64,000 bases of DNA from BOG-908 sp965198855 (GCA_965198855.1 CBDAPZ010000001.1:62001-126000), one strand, 5' to 3'; positions 34,087-43,089 are shown, numbered from the stretch's first letter. Notes: a model not told the origin generated them from the letters alone. A program made the numbers and translations.

Positions 34087-35868
34087 TTGGCCTGGGACAC
34101 GATCACGCCGTATCATGGCGGCTTCCGCGAGTTCTCGCAGGCGTTCGAAGCCTATGGGTTCGAGCAGATCCATGCCGGATCACTGCCCTTCCTGCCTGCG
34201 AAGCCTGGGCAGATGCTCAATGTCGGGGCTGGCAGCGGGCGTGATGCGGCCTGGTTCGCGCGGCGTGGCTGGGACGTGGTTGCCGTCGAGCCGGCCGAGG
34301 CAATGCGGGCGGAGGCAGCGCGGCTGCACGCCGAGCCCACCATACGATGGGTGGGCGATTCGCTACCCGCGCTTTCCCATGTCGTGCAGCTGGGCCTGTC
34401 CTTCGATCTTGTCTGGCTGAGCGGTGTGTGGATGCATGTGCATCCCGATGACCGGATGCGAGCAATGCGCAAGCTGGCCGTGTTGTTGCGGCCGGGCGGT
34501 CGGCTGGTGCTCACCTTGCGGCATGGCCCGGCGGCGGAAGACAGGCCGATGTGGCCGGTCGATGCACATGAGGTCGAGCGGCTCGGACTCGATTTCGGGC
34601 TCACCCTGCGCGTCGCGATGGAGCGCGGCGACGACCTGGCCGGGCGAAAGGGTGTCAGTTGGCAGACTGTCATTCTTGATCTTCCCGATGACGGATCGGG
34701 TGCGCTGCCGCTGCTGCGCGGAGTCATTCTGCGTCAGGAAAAATCGGCGACGTACAAGCTTGCTCTGCTGCGCGCCGTGGCACGGATCGCCGATGGCGCG
34801 GCGAATGTCGCGCGCGAGCGGGACGATGCCATCGAATTGCCGTTGGGGCTGATCGCACTCACCTGGGTGCGGATGTACAAGGCTCTTCTGGTGCAAGGAT
34901 GGTCGCAGCGGCCCGGCGATACTGCCGTCTTCCCGGACGATCAAACCTACAGGCTCGCAGATATCGGAACGTCGTTGCTGCGCGCGGGCGCACAGTTCGC
35001 GGCGGATGCCGCTACGGACGTGCACAAGGCGCTCGTGAAAGCGGCACAGCTGATCGCGCACATGCCGGCCAAGCATCTGACTTATGCCGATGATCGGCCG
35101 GTATTTGAAACGATCTACCAAGCTCAGCGGCCGCGGCGAGGCGGCTTGCGGATCGACCGGGAGTACCTGTGGAGCTTCGGAACGACGCGCGTACCGCTTC
35201 CGGTGTGGAACGCATTGCGGCGCATGGCGGCCTGGATCGAACCTATGCTCGTCGCCGAATGGGCCAGGCTCATGCAGGGCTACGCGGCAAACCAGATGCG
35301 GCTGCGCGAAGGCGATGCGATGGCGGCGCTGCATTGGCAGGAGGACGAGCGCGATACAGGTTTCGTTCGCGACCTCGTTCGCCCTCGGCTGGATGCCGGC
35401 CGACATCTTGCGTGCGTCTGGACGGGGGCCGCGCTGCCGATGGGTGAGCTTTGTATCGACCACTGCCTGCCCTGGTCCGCATGGCAATGCAACGATTTAT
35501 GGAACCTGATGCCCGCCAAGCGATCGGTAAATGCCAACAAGTCGAACCGGCTCGTGACCAGCATCGCGCTGAGCGAAGCAAAACCGCGCATTCTCGCCTG
35601 GTGGGAGCAGACCTATGTCGACGCCCCAGAGGCGGTGCGGTCGCGTTTTACGGAGGAAGCGATGCTGTCCTTGCCGCTACAGGTTCAGGGCGACCGTTTC
35701 GACCTAGACGACCTGTTCATGGCGCTGGATTTTCGTAGGTTGCGGCTGAAGCAGGACACGGAAGCGCCGGAATGGCCGAAGGCGAAATCCGCGGCTGGTG
35801 CGGTCAGCCGCGGGTTTTCGCCACGCCCGACCGCCGAGCAAGGCCGCGGGAAAGGCGACCAGACATAA
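34087..35868 (+). CDS. Class I methyltransferase fused to an HNH nuclease domain
   Basis: A 593-residue cytosolic protein. Residues about 35-150 form an SAM-binding Rossmann domain with motif I NVGAGSGRDAAWFARRG (Gly47-x-Gly49-x-Gly51) and acidic VVAVEP; it lacks the NPPY or PCQ motifs of DNA methyltransferases. Residues 205-440 are helical and unrecognised (YKLALLRAVARIADGAAN). The C-terminus holds an HNH module: CVWTG, then IDHCLPWSAWQCNDLWNL (Asp458, His459, Asn469/473) and VNANKS (Asn482, Lys485). TTG at 34087 is the only start; TAG lies five codons upstream. It sits between hflC and degP, flanked by inverted element copies, which suggests insertion. Function unknown; a restriction or defence role is possible. 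Confidence 0.75.
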   Translation: MAWDTITPYHGGFREFSQAFEAYGFEQIHAGSLPFLPAKPGQMLNVGAGSGRDAAWFARRGWDVVAVEPAEAMRAEAARLHAEPTIRWVGDSLPALSHVVQLGLSFDLVWLSGVWMHVHPDDRMRAMRKLAVLLRPGGRLVLTLRHGPAAEDRPMWPVDAHEVERLGLDFGLTLRVAMERGDDLAGRKGVSWQTVILDLPDDGSGALPLLRGVILRQEKSATYKLALLRAVARIADGAANVARERDDAIELPLGLIALTWVRMYKALLVQGWSQRPGDTAVFPDDQTYRLADIGTSLLRAGAQFAADAATDVHKALVKAAQLIAHMPAKHLTYADDRPVFETIYQAQRPRRGGLRIDREYLWSFGTTRVPLPVWNALRRMAAWIEPMLVAEWARLMQGYAANQMRLREGDAMAALHWQEDERDTGFVRDLVRPRLDAGRHLACVWTGAALPMGELCIDHCLPWSAWQCNDLWNLMPAKRSVNANKSNRLVTSIALSEAKPRILAWWEQTYVDAPEAVRSRFTEEAMLSLPLQVQGDRFDLDDLFMALDFRRLRLKQDTEAPEWPKAKSAAGAVSRGFSPRPTAEQGRGKGDQT

Positions 35869-35903
35869 AAGTCTTTTGGTTCTTTTCTTCAGAAAAGAAC
35901 GCT
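35863..35903 (+). repeat. Palindromic element copy 9
   Basis: GACATAAAAGTCTTTT arm, then stem GGTTCTTTTCT/AGAAAAGAACG with loop TC. The TAA at 35866-35868 within GACATAAAAG is the stop codon of the methyltransferase-HNH gene. Confidence 0.85.
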
Positions 35904-35990
35904 TTCCCTTGGCGTATCGCAGTGCGGGTGCATCTCTTGCTCTGCGGGGCATGGCATGAGCACACTTGTCCGCTGATAAGGACATACGTG

Positions 35991-37544
35991 ATGCGCCAAT
36001 CTCTCCTGCCCGCCTTGGCTCTCGGCACTGCGCTGGTCATGCCGGCTGCTGTTTTCGCCCGCGGTGCGCCTGACAGTTTTGCCGATCTGGCGGAAAAATT
36101 GCTGCCGGCGGTGGTCAACATCAGCTCTACGCAAAACGTGAAGACGGCCGATAGCGACCGTGGGCCGGAGATGCCGGTGTTTCCGCCCGGCTCGCCGTTC
36201 GAGCAGTTTTTCAAGGATTTCATGAACCGCCACGGTCATCCGAATGGCGGCAATAACGGCGGCGGCAACGAGGATAACGGCGACCAGGGCGAGGATGGCG
36301 ATCAGGGCGGCGGCGATGACCAGGGTGGTCAGCCCACCCCGCCAGGCAAGCCGCACCGTATGCAGTCGCTGGGCTCCGGCTTCATCGTCGATCCCTCGGG
36401 CATTATCGTGACAAACAATCATGTCATCGACGGCGCGGACGAGATCACCGTGACTTTGCAGGACAACACCACGCTGAAGGCGACATTGCTCGGTAAGGAC
36501 GACCACGAGGATATAGCCGTGCTGCAGGTGCATGCCGACAAGCCGCTGCCGGCCGTGCATTTCGGCGACAGCGACGGTAGCCGTGTGGGCGATTGGGTGC
36601 TGGCGATCGGCAATCCGTTCGGCCTCGGCGGCACGGTGACGGCCGGCATCGTCTCGGCCCGTGGCCGCGACATTCAGCAGGGGCCGTACGACGATTTCAT
36701 CCAGACCGACGCCGCGATCAACCGCGGCAATTCCGGTGGGCCACTGTTCAACATGGCCGGCGATGTGGTCGGCATCAACACGGCCATTTATTCGCCGTCC
36801 GGCGGATCGATCGGAATCGGTTTTTCGATCCCGTCGGATGACGCGCGGACGGTGGTGGACCAGCTGCGCCAGTTCGGCCGGCCGCGCCGCGGCTGGCTGG
36901 GCGTGCGCATCCAGCAGGTGACGCCGGACATTGCCGAGAGCCTCGGGCTGCATCAGTCCGATGGCGCGCTGGTGGCCGGCGTTACGCATGATGGCCCAGC
37001 CGACAAGGCGCATATCCAGAACGGCGATATCATCCTCACCTTCAACGGCCAGAAGCTGCTGGAAATGCGTACACTGCCGCGTGTTGTGTCCGAGACCGCC
37101 ATCGATAGATCGGTGCCTGTTGAAGTCTGGCGTGGCGGCAAGAAGATGACCGTGCAGGTTGTGGTCACGGAGATGCCGGATGACACCAAGGCGGCGGAGA
37201 CGGTTAAGCCGCACACCGTTACGATCAATCCCCAGGTGGATTTCTCGGCCTTCGGCATGAAGCTGGCTCCGCTGACGGATGCCACGCGCACGAAATACAA
37301 GATCGATGCACAGCAGAAAGGCATTGTGATCACCGATATCTCGCCGAATGGCACCGCCGCGGATCATGGGCTCAAGCCCGGTGACGTGGTGGTTGAGGTT
37401 CAGCAGGGTGCGGTCTCCAGCCCGGCCGATTTGACCAAAAAGCTCGAGCAGGCACGTCAGGAGGGCAAGAAGTCGGTCCTGCTTCTGGTCCAGGGCGGCG
37501 ATGGGCTTCGCTGGGTGCCGCTGCCGGTCGTGCGACACGAATAG
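35991..37544 (+). CDS. degP: DegP/HtrA-type periplasmic serine protease
   Basis: A 517-residue exported protease-chaperone. Signal peptide about 1-23 (VFARGA); trypsin-like domain with triad His144 (NNHVIDG), Asp174 (HEDIAVLQV) and Ser248 (RGNSGGPLF); two PDZ domains (about 300-390 and 420-510). Residues about 82-119, in the loop before the protease core, are an unusual Gly/Asn/Asp-rich, acidic insert. It removes misfolded envelope proteins. ATG at 35991 follows AAGGA. It normally follows hflKC. Confidence 0.95.
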   Translation: MRQSLLPALALGTALVMPAAVFARGAPDSFADLAEKLLPAVVNISSTQNVKTADSDRGPEMPVFPPGSPFEQFFKDFMNRHGHPNGGNNGGGNEDNGDQGEDGDQGGGDDQGGQPTPPGKPHRMQSLGSGFIVDPSGIIVTNNHVIDGADEITVTLQDNTTLKATLLGKDDHEDIAVLQVHADKPLPAVHFGDSDGSRVGDWVLAIGNPFGLGGTVTAGIVSARGRDIQQGPYDDFIQTDAAINRGNSGGPLFNMAGDVVGINTAIYSPSGGSIGIGFSIPSDDARTVVDQLRQFGRPRRGWLGVRIQQVTPDIAESLGLHQSDGALVAGVTHDGPADKAHIQNGDIILTFNGQKLLEMRTLPRVVSETAIDRSVPVEVWRGGKKMTVQVVVTEMPDDTKAAETVKPHTVTINPQVDFSAFGMKLAPLTDATRTKYKIDAQQKGIVITDISPNGTAADHGLKPGDVVVEVQQGAVSSPADLTKKLEQARQEGKKSVLLLVQGGDGLRWVPLPVVRHE

Positions 37545-37601
37545 AGGCCGCAACCCGTCGCATCAGGCAGCGTTCTTCGGCCACATGGCAGGAGCGTTTT
37601 C

Positions 37602-37994
37602 ATGAGCGGATTGATACGGGGTGTCACCATGGCGGCTCTGCTGCTGCCTGGTCTGGCCTTTGCGCAGGACGACAAGTCGCCCATTCCCGGCACGCCGAAC
37701 CTGGCGGTGGCGAGCGTGAAGGTCGAGAGCGGCACACGGGTCAGCAAGATCATCGGCGCGGCCGTCTATAACGGCAACAGCCAGCAGATCGGCACGATCG
37801 ACGATGTGTATCTAGGCGACGACCAGAAGGCGAGCTTGGCGGTGATCTCGGTCGGCGGCTTTCTGGGCGTGGGCGGCAAGCTGGTGGCTGAGCCCTATAG
37901 CGCGCTGAAGATGGGCGGTGACGGCAAAGTCATGTTGCCGGACGCGTCGAAGGACGCGCTTAACAAGATGCCGAGCTTTACCTACGGACCGTAA
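37602..37994 (+). CDS. Exported PRC-barrel domain protein
   Basis: A 130-residue protein with a signal peptide (about 1-22, ending AFAQ) and one PRC-barrel (about 45-120; SKIIGAAVYN..GTIDDVYLG..LAVISVGGFLGVG). PRC-barrels occur in RNA-processing and photosynthetic proteins and in many small periplasmic proteins of alphaproteobacteria. The role here is unknown. It is 57 bases after degP and may be cotranscribed, pointing to an envelope function. Confidence 0.8.
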   Translation: MSGLIRGVTMAALLLPGLAFAQDDKSPIPGTPNLAVASVKVESGTRVSKIIGAAVYNGNSQQIGTIDDVYLGDDQKASLAVISVGGFLGVGGKLVAEPYSALKMGGDGKVMLPDASKDALNKMPSFTYGP

Positions 37995-37996
37995 AA

Positions 37997-38072
37997 TGTG
38001 TTTCGTTTGGGCAACCCACCCACTTTCGTGGCTGGGTGATGGATTGCCCAAGCGCAACCCATCCTACGAAGG
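37997..38072. repeat. Inverted repeat at convergent gene ends
   Basis: TTGGGCAACCCACCCA is answered by TGGGTGATGGATTGCCCAA, followed by a further CAACCCATCCTACGAA. It lies between the PRC-barrel gene and the convergent phosphatase gene and may fold into a long hairpin that ends both transcripts. Confidence 0.5.
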
Positions 38073-38858
38073 CGTCGTTCGGGTCAATCTGTCGACTGCT
38101 TGGGGTAGAAGACCGGGGTCGCCGACGGCGAGCACCCGGCCATCGAATTTGTCAGCGTTCAACGGCCGCCCATGCCAGTCGGTCATGCGGCCGCCGGCGC
38201 CTTCGACGACCGGCAGTAATGCGGCCCAGTCCCATATCTTGAGGTCGCTCTCGGCAATGATGTCGATCTGGCCGAGGGCGAGCAAGCCGTAGGCGTAGCA
38301 ATCGCCGCCCCAGGTTACCCGGGCTGCCGCTTTGGCGAGGTTGCGCCATGCAGGTTCGTGGGGCCCGAGCATGTCCGGTGAGGTGCAGGAGAGTTCGGCC
38401 TCGGCGAGAGTCGGGCACGCGCGTGTTTGCGGCGTGCCGCCGAATGGGCCTGAGAACATGGTCGCCTCGCCGTCACCGCGGACCCAGCGTTCGCCGGTGA
38501 CGGGCTGGTCGATGAGGCCGAGGACAGACTGCCCTTCATGCATCAGCGAGATCAGCGTGCCGAAGATCGGGCGCCCGGTGATGAAGGCGCGTGTGCCGTC
38601 GATTGGGTCGAGCACCCAGCGATAGGGGGCGGCCGCGTTATGAAGACCGAATTCCTCGCCGAGGATGCCGTGCTCCGGGAAGCGCTCCTGGAGCAAAGCG
38701 CGCATGGCTTGTTCGGCGCCGCGATCGGCGATGGTGACCGGGCTTTGGTCGCCTTTGCGCTCGGTCTCCAGCTTGGCCCTGAAATGCGGGCGTATTACTG
38801 CGCCGGCGCGATCGGCGAGCTCGATCGCGGTAGCGAGGAACCGCGGATCGAGGCTCAT
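38064..38858 (-). CDS. hisN: Inositol monophosphatase-family phosphatase, probably histidinol-phosphatase
   Basis: A 264-residue Mg2+/Li+-type phosphatase. The metal-binding motifs are GEEFG (about 67-71), DPIDGTRAFITG (about 85-96) and IWDWAALLPVVEGAGG near the C-terminus. The sequence DPIDGTRAFI and the GRPIFGTLI that follows are typical of HisN, the alphaproteobacterial histidinol-phosphatase, rather than SuhB. Cytosolic. It is 13 bases after a cytochrome gene on the same strand. Confidence 0.85.
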   Translation of the reverse strand: MSLDPRFLATAIELADRAGAVIRPHFRAKLETERKGDQSPVTIADRGAEQAMRALLQERFPEHGILGEEFGLHNAAAPYRWVLDPIDGTRAFITGRPIFGTLISLMHEGQSVLGLIDQPVTGERWVRGDGEATMFSGPFGGTPQTRACPTLAEAELSCTSPDMLGPHEPAWRNLAKAAARVTWGGDCYAYGLLALGQIDIIAESDLKIWDWAALLPVVEGAGGRMTDWHGRPLNADKFDGRVLAVGDPGLLPQAVDRLTRTTPS

Positions 38859-38871
38859 GCGATGCGCCGTC

Positions 38872-39909
38872 TCAGTTCGGTTTCGGCGGCTGCGAGTTCG
38901 GGGTGGGTGCCTGTGTCGCCTGCGGCGACGCTGGAGCGGTGGCGTTATCCGACGGCAGGGCCACCGGTGTCGCCGAGAGGCTGCGCAGATAGGCGATGAC
39001 GTCAGCGCGTGTCTTGTCGTTCTCGATGCCGGCATAGGCCATCTTGGTGCCGGGCGCGTAGGCGCTCGGCTTGGTCAGCCAGGTATTGAGATCGTCGAAC
39101 GTCCATTTGCCGCCCTTGGCTTTTAGCGCGGCCGAGTAGGTGTAGCCGGCAGCACTTGCCTTGTCGCGGCCGACGACGCCGTAGAGCAACGGGCCAACCT
39201 TGTTAGCCTGGCCTTCCTGGAAATTATGGCAGGCGATGCAGATCTTGTGGGTGAACGCCTCGCCATGCGCTGCGTCGGCCTTGGCGAGCAACGGGCCAAT
39301 GGGCGCGGGGCCGGTCGGCGCGGTAGCGGCAGCAGTGGGGGCTGGCGGCGGCGCGGTATCCGCTGCGGTTACCGGCGGCCGCGGTTCCGGGCTGGGTGCG
39401 AGCGTGCGCAGGTAGTCGATGACGTTGGCGCGCATCTGGTCGTTCTCGATGCCGGCATAAGCCATCTTGGTGCCGGGGGCGTAGGCGCTCGGCTTAAGCA
39501 GCCACTGATTGAGATCGGCAAACGTCCATTTGCCGCCCTTGCCTTTGAGCGCTGCGGAGTAGGTGAAGCCGGCAGCGCTGGCCTTGTCGCGGCCGACCAC
39601 GCCGTAGAGCAGGGGGCCGACCTTGTTGGCGGCGCCCGCATCGAAATTATGGCAGGCGATGCAGATCTTGTGGGTGAACGCCTCGCCGGCGCCGGTATCG
39701 GCTTTGGCCATCAGCACGGAGATCGGCGGCAGGGCGGCTGGCGCTGCGGCGGGTGCACCCGTGGTCGTCTCGGCGCCCTTAATCACCAGCACGCTGTGTT
39801 TGAGGTGTTCGGGGTGGGATATCTTATCGGAGATGATGCCAAGACCGACGAAGGCGATGCCAGCCGTCAGCACGGCTGCGGCGACCTTGTTGAATTCCAA
39901 GCTTTCCAT
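38872..39909 (-). CDS. Membrane-anchored cytochrome c with two duplicated haem domains
   Basis: A 345-residue protein with an N-terminal anchor helix (about 9-26) and two nearly identical class I cytochrome c domains, each with HKICIACHNF and distal Met in GTKMAYAGIEND, separated by a Pro/Ala-rich linker. The repeat distance is 141 codons (423 bases) and the DNA copies are also very similar, so the duplication is recent or kept homogeneous. It could shuttle electrons between bc1 and an oxidase while tethered to the membrane. The C-terminal tail is Pro/Ala/Gln-rich. ATG at 39909 starts the anchor. Confidence 0.92.
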   Translation of the reverse strand: MESLEFNKVAAAVLTAGIAFVGLGIISDKISHPEHLKHSVLVIKGAETTTGAPAAAPAALPPISVLMAKADTGAGEAFTHKICIACHNFDAGAANKVGPLLYGVVGRDKASAAGFTYSAALKGKGGKWTFADLNQWLLKPSAYAPGTKMAYAGIENDQMRANVIDYLRTLAPSPEPRPPVTAADTAPPPAPTAAATAPTGPAPIGPLLAKADAAHGEAFTHKICIACHNFQEGQANKVGPLLYGVVGRDKASAAGYTYSAALKAKGGKWTFDDLNTWLTKPSAYAPGTKMAYAGIENDKTRADVIAYLRSLSATPVALPSDNATAPASPQATQAPTPNSQPPKPN

Positions 39910-40244
39910 GCGGCACCAAAATCCCCGGTCGAGACGACGAATGACGGTTGCAACTACGGGGGCGAGGCGGTTTGCGCAACCTTCCACCCCCGCTTATGTT
40001 GCGCGGCACCCTAGAGAAGCGTCCCGGACTCGACAACCCGTCCGACACGGCCGCTGCCAGGTTAATCCACGCCGGGAAAAGAAGTCTTTATGTCTGAGTG
40101 TCTATTCGGAAAGTTGGGCTGGCGAATCAGATGGTGCGGCTTTCCGAGCACCGGAGCGGAGCGGCCGTTTTGGGCCGTGAGTACCGGCGCACACGAATGC
40201 CGTGCCAGATGACCGCCAGCACGACTTTAAGGACGGACACGGGG

Positions 40245-41078
40245 ATGATTGCCTTTCAGGGGCGGCCGGGCGCGTATTCCGATTTGGCGTGTCATACCGC
40301 CTTTCCCGGCCGGCCGACTTTGCCTTGCGACACGTTCGAGCAGGCTATCGAGGCAGTGCGCAGTGGCGAGGCGGCGCTTGGCATGCTGCCGTGTGAAAAT
40401 TCGCTGGCCGGACGGGTGCCGGACATCCATTCGCTTCTGCCGGGCAGCGGCCTCTCGATCATCGGCGAGCATTTCCAGCGAATCGAGCACTGCCTGATGG
40501 CACCGAAGGGGGCCACGCTGGGCGGGTTGAAGCGGGTACATTCCCATTCGGTGGCGCTCGGCCAGGTGCGCGACGTAATTCGCGAGCTTGGCGTGACGGC
40601 AGTGGTGGAGGGGGATACCGCGGGTGCGGCGCAGCTCGTGGCAAAGTGGGGGCGGCTGGAGGATGCGGCTATTGCCTCCTCGCTCGCAGCCGAGATCTAC
40701 GGGCTGGAGATCCTGCGCGCCAATGTGGAGGACGCGGCACATAACACCACGCGCTTCTATATTACGGCAGCGCAGGCCAAGCTGCCGCCGATCGACCAGC
40801 CCGGGCTGATGACCACTTTTGTCTTCCGCGTCCGCAACGTGCCGGCGGCCCTCTACAAGGCACTCGGCGGGTTCGCGACGAATGGCGTGAACATGACCAA
40901 GCTGGAAAGCTACATGGTCGGCGGCCAGTTCACCGCCACGCAGTTCCTTTGCGATGTCGACGGCCATCCGGAGCAGCCCAATTTGCGGCTGGCGCTGGAA
41001 GAACTCTCGTTTTTCTCGCGCGAAATCCGCGTGCTTGGCGTCTATGCGAAGGCGCAATTCCGGCTGGATGCGATCTAG
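40245..41078 (+). CDS. pheA: Prephenate dehydratase
   Basis: A 277-residue monofunctional enzyme that makes phenylpyruvate from prephenate in phenylalanine synthesis. The start IAFQGRPGAYSDLAC and TRFYITA are dehydratase signatures; the C-terminal ACT domain (about 195-270) has the alphaproteobacterial variant TKLESYMVGGQF of the phenylalanine-binding ESRP motif. Several in-frame starts exist (40197, 40209, 40245); ATG at 40245 has AAGGA upstream and begins at the conserved domain. Confidence 0.95.
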   Translation: MIAFQGRPGAYSDLACHTAFPGRPTLPCDTFEQAIEAVRSGEAALGMLPCENSLAGRVPDIHSLLPGSGLSIIGEHFQRIEHCLMAPKGATLGGLKRVHSHSVALGQVRDVIRELGVTAVVEGDTAGAAQLVAKWGRLEDAAIASSLAAEIYGLEILRANVEDAAHNTTRFYITAAQAKLPPIDQPGLMTTFVFRVRNVPAALYKALGGFATNGVNMTKLESYMVGGQFTATQFLCDVDGHPEQPNLRLALEELSFFSREIRVLGVYAKAQFRLDAI

Positions 41079-41306
41079 CGCCGCGCCACGGATCATTCAG
41101 AGTCTGAAAGCTGTTTTAAGCTTCTGATTGCGGAACAATTTGTGCATGCCACCGTAGTTAATCTAGGAATGTGCCTGACATAACCCATTGATTCATAATT
41201 TTTAAATCGCATTCAGGAAGCAAAAGTTTTGCCGGCGGCGATCCGCCACTATCGATCCTGGCCAGGCGACCAAGTCCTTTGGCGCTGTCAGTCAGGAGTG
41301 TTTCCA

Positions 41307-42314
41307 ATGCGTGCTACTTATCGTTCGTTCGCCGCCCTTGCCCTTCTCGCCAGCACCGCCGCGCATGCCGCGCCGCTGCCAACCAACCTGCCGGGTGTCA
41401 CCACCGTGATGGATGTGCCTGCCGGATTCGACGCATTGAAGGCATCACCGCAGCAGCTCGAGGCCGCCGGCCTGCCGCCGCGTCCGGATGCGCAGCTCAA
41501 CCGCAAGGCTTTCGCCAGCTGGCAGCGTGCCGTCACTACGCAGACGCGCCGCATCATGCCGAGCTTGGTGCAGACCGAGATCAAGCACGGTCCGCACAAG
41601 GCGGCCGCCGGCAGCAATGGCACCAGCACCAACTGGAGCGGTTATGTTCTGTTGAACAGCCAAACCAGCCTCACCTCCGCCAGCTTCTACTACCTCATCG
41701 CCGATTATGTGGTGCCGGTAGCCGAGCAGGCCTTCGGCGCCTGCACCGGCAGCTACGATTATTCCTCCAGCTGGATCGGCATCGACGGCTACAACTCCAG
41801 CGACGTGCTACAGGCCGGCACCGAAGCCGACGCGTATTGCAGCGGCACCACCAAGGCCACCTACTATGCGGCCTGGTACGAGTGGTATCCGCTCGGCGAA
41901 GTGCGTATCGGCAGCTTCCCGGTTTCGCCCGGCGACGACATGTTCGTCGAAGTATGGAGCACGAGTGCGACGGCGGGCCACGCCTATATCGTGAACTACA
42001 ACACCAATCAGAGCGTGAATCTCGCTTTCAGCGCGCCCTCGGGCACCACGCTGAAGGGCAATAGCGCAGAGTGGGTTGTGGAGCGTCCGAGCGTCGGCGG
42101 CTCGCTCGCCACGCTGACCAACTACGTCCAGGATTTCTTCGAGGACGCGTATGCCTATGATTTCAGCTATCACCAGTCATCGCCGAGTGCGCCGTACAGC
42201 GGCGTGTCGTCGGTGCCGCTGACCATGGTGGACAGCTCCGGCAACGGCTTATCCTACCCGGCTCTCCTCGGCCCGGCGTCGGTCTTGTTCAACGACGAAG
42301 GCACCGCCCGCTAA
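41307..42314 (+). CDS. Secreted G1-family glutamic endopeptidase (eqolisin-like) A
   Basis: A 335-residue protein with a signal peptide (about 1-21), a propeptide (about 22-100) and a G1 catalytic domain starting at TSTNWSGYV. The catalytic pair is visible: Gln169 in DVLQAGTEA and Glu255 in GNSAEWVVERP, spaced as in scytalidoglutamic peptidase. WIGIDG and AAWYEWYP are family motifs. G1 peptidases are pepstatin-insensitive and act at very low pH. ATG at 41307 follows CAGGAGTG. It is a paralogue of the gene at 44501-45538. Confidence 0.93.
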   Translation: MRATYRSFAALALLASTAAHAAPLPTNLPGVTTVMDVPAGFDALKASPQQLEAAGLPPRPDAQLNRKAFASWQRAVTTQTRRIMPSLVQTEIKHGPHKAAAGSNGTSTNWSGYVLLNSQTSLTSASFYYLIADYVVPVAEQAFGACTGSYDYSSSWIGIDGYNSSDVLQAGTEADAYCSGTTKATYYAAWYEWYPLGEVRIGSFPVSPGDDMFVEVWSTSATAGHAYIVNYNTNQSVNLAFSAPSGTTLKGNSAEWVVERPSVGGSLATLTNYVQDFFEDAYAYDFSYHQSSPSAPYSGVSSVPLTMVDSSGNGLSYPALLGPASVLFNDEGTAR

Positions 42315-42365
42315 GTACTGCAAAGGCGCCGGGTCTGAAAAACCCGGCGCCACGACAAGCAGGAC

Positions 42366-42412
42366 ATAAAAGTCTTTTGAAAGTCTTTTGCTTCTTTTCT
42401 TCAGAAAAGAAG
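42366..42412 (+). repeat. Palindromic element copy 10 (arm duplicated)
   Basis: GACATAAAAGTCTTTT arm followed by a second AAAGTCTTTT, then stem GCTTCTTTTCT/AGAAAAGAAG with loop TC. The arm duplication is unique here. It lies between the convergent G1 peptidase A and a membrane-protein gene. Confidence 0.85.
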
Positions 42413-42424
42413 ATTCTTCCTTCC

Positions 42425-42910
42425 CTACCAACCAAACTCCCCAAAATTCTTCTCGCTCGACTGCATGATGCGCGTCTTCAGCGCCGCCACCGCCGTCTCG
42501 CCTTCAATGCGCGAGGGGTATTTCCGTCCAATCCAGATGAAGCCGTTCTCATCGGGCCCCGACACCGCCATCTTGGAGGAGTCAGGCCGGTCGAAGGCGA
42601 TCGTGATCAGGGTGCGCTGTTCGAAAAAGCGCGAGCCTACGAACAGGATAGCGGCCGCATACATCACCTGTTCGGCAAGGAAGCGAAAATCGTTGACCAG
42701 CAGATGGACCACGAGCAGCGTGCCGTTTTTCGGCGCCTGCAGCGACATCCAGTAGACCAGCCCCTCGCCGAGGGAGAGCAACACGCTCAGCACCACCGAG
42801 ACGACCATAGCTACCATCGCACGCTGGCTCCACGTGCGCCGATACATCTTCTTTGGGATCATCAAGACGCTTTTTCTCCGGCGAGCCGCCAATTTCGCGG
42901 ACTTTGTCAC
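42425..42910 (-). CDS. Membrane protein of unknown function
   Basis: A 161-residue protein with a strongly basic N-terminus, two predicted helices (about 32-54 and 79-93) and a C-terminal soluble part (FIWIGRKYPSRIEGE). No known domain is recognised. GTG at 42910 has AAGGGGG at good spacing; an ATG at 42862 is an alternative. It is divergent from ahcY. Coding is supported by the ribosome-binding site and fit between features. Confidence 0.65.
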   Translation of the reverse strand: MTKSAKLAARRRKSVLMIPKKMYRRTWSQRAMVAMVVSVVLSVLLSLGEGLVYWMSLQAPKNGTLLVVHLLVNDFRFLAEQVMYAAAILFVGSRFFEQRTLITIAFDRPDSSKMAVSGPDENGFIWIGRKYPSRIEGETAVAALKTRIMQSSEKNFGEFGW

Positions 42911-43089
42911 CGTGAACGCCCCCTTAACAAGGGCCGTGCAGGTTGCAAGCCTCGTCGAGGAATGTGTCCTTAGGCAATATTAAGGAAGACTGGGGGAGAC
43001 GAAGCCGTCCGCCCTAGACCCCCCGGCAATTCTAGGGTTGCAATGGTCCCTGCCGTTTGCTCATAGGAGGCAACTCTAGGAGCCGCGCC

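Noticed and set aside
42911..43089. Possible SAH riboswitch before ahcY
   Set aside because: The leader has GC-rich inverted pieces but I could not find the conserved SAH aptamer core, so no riboswitch is claimed.
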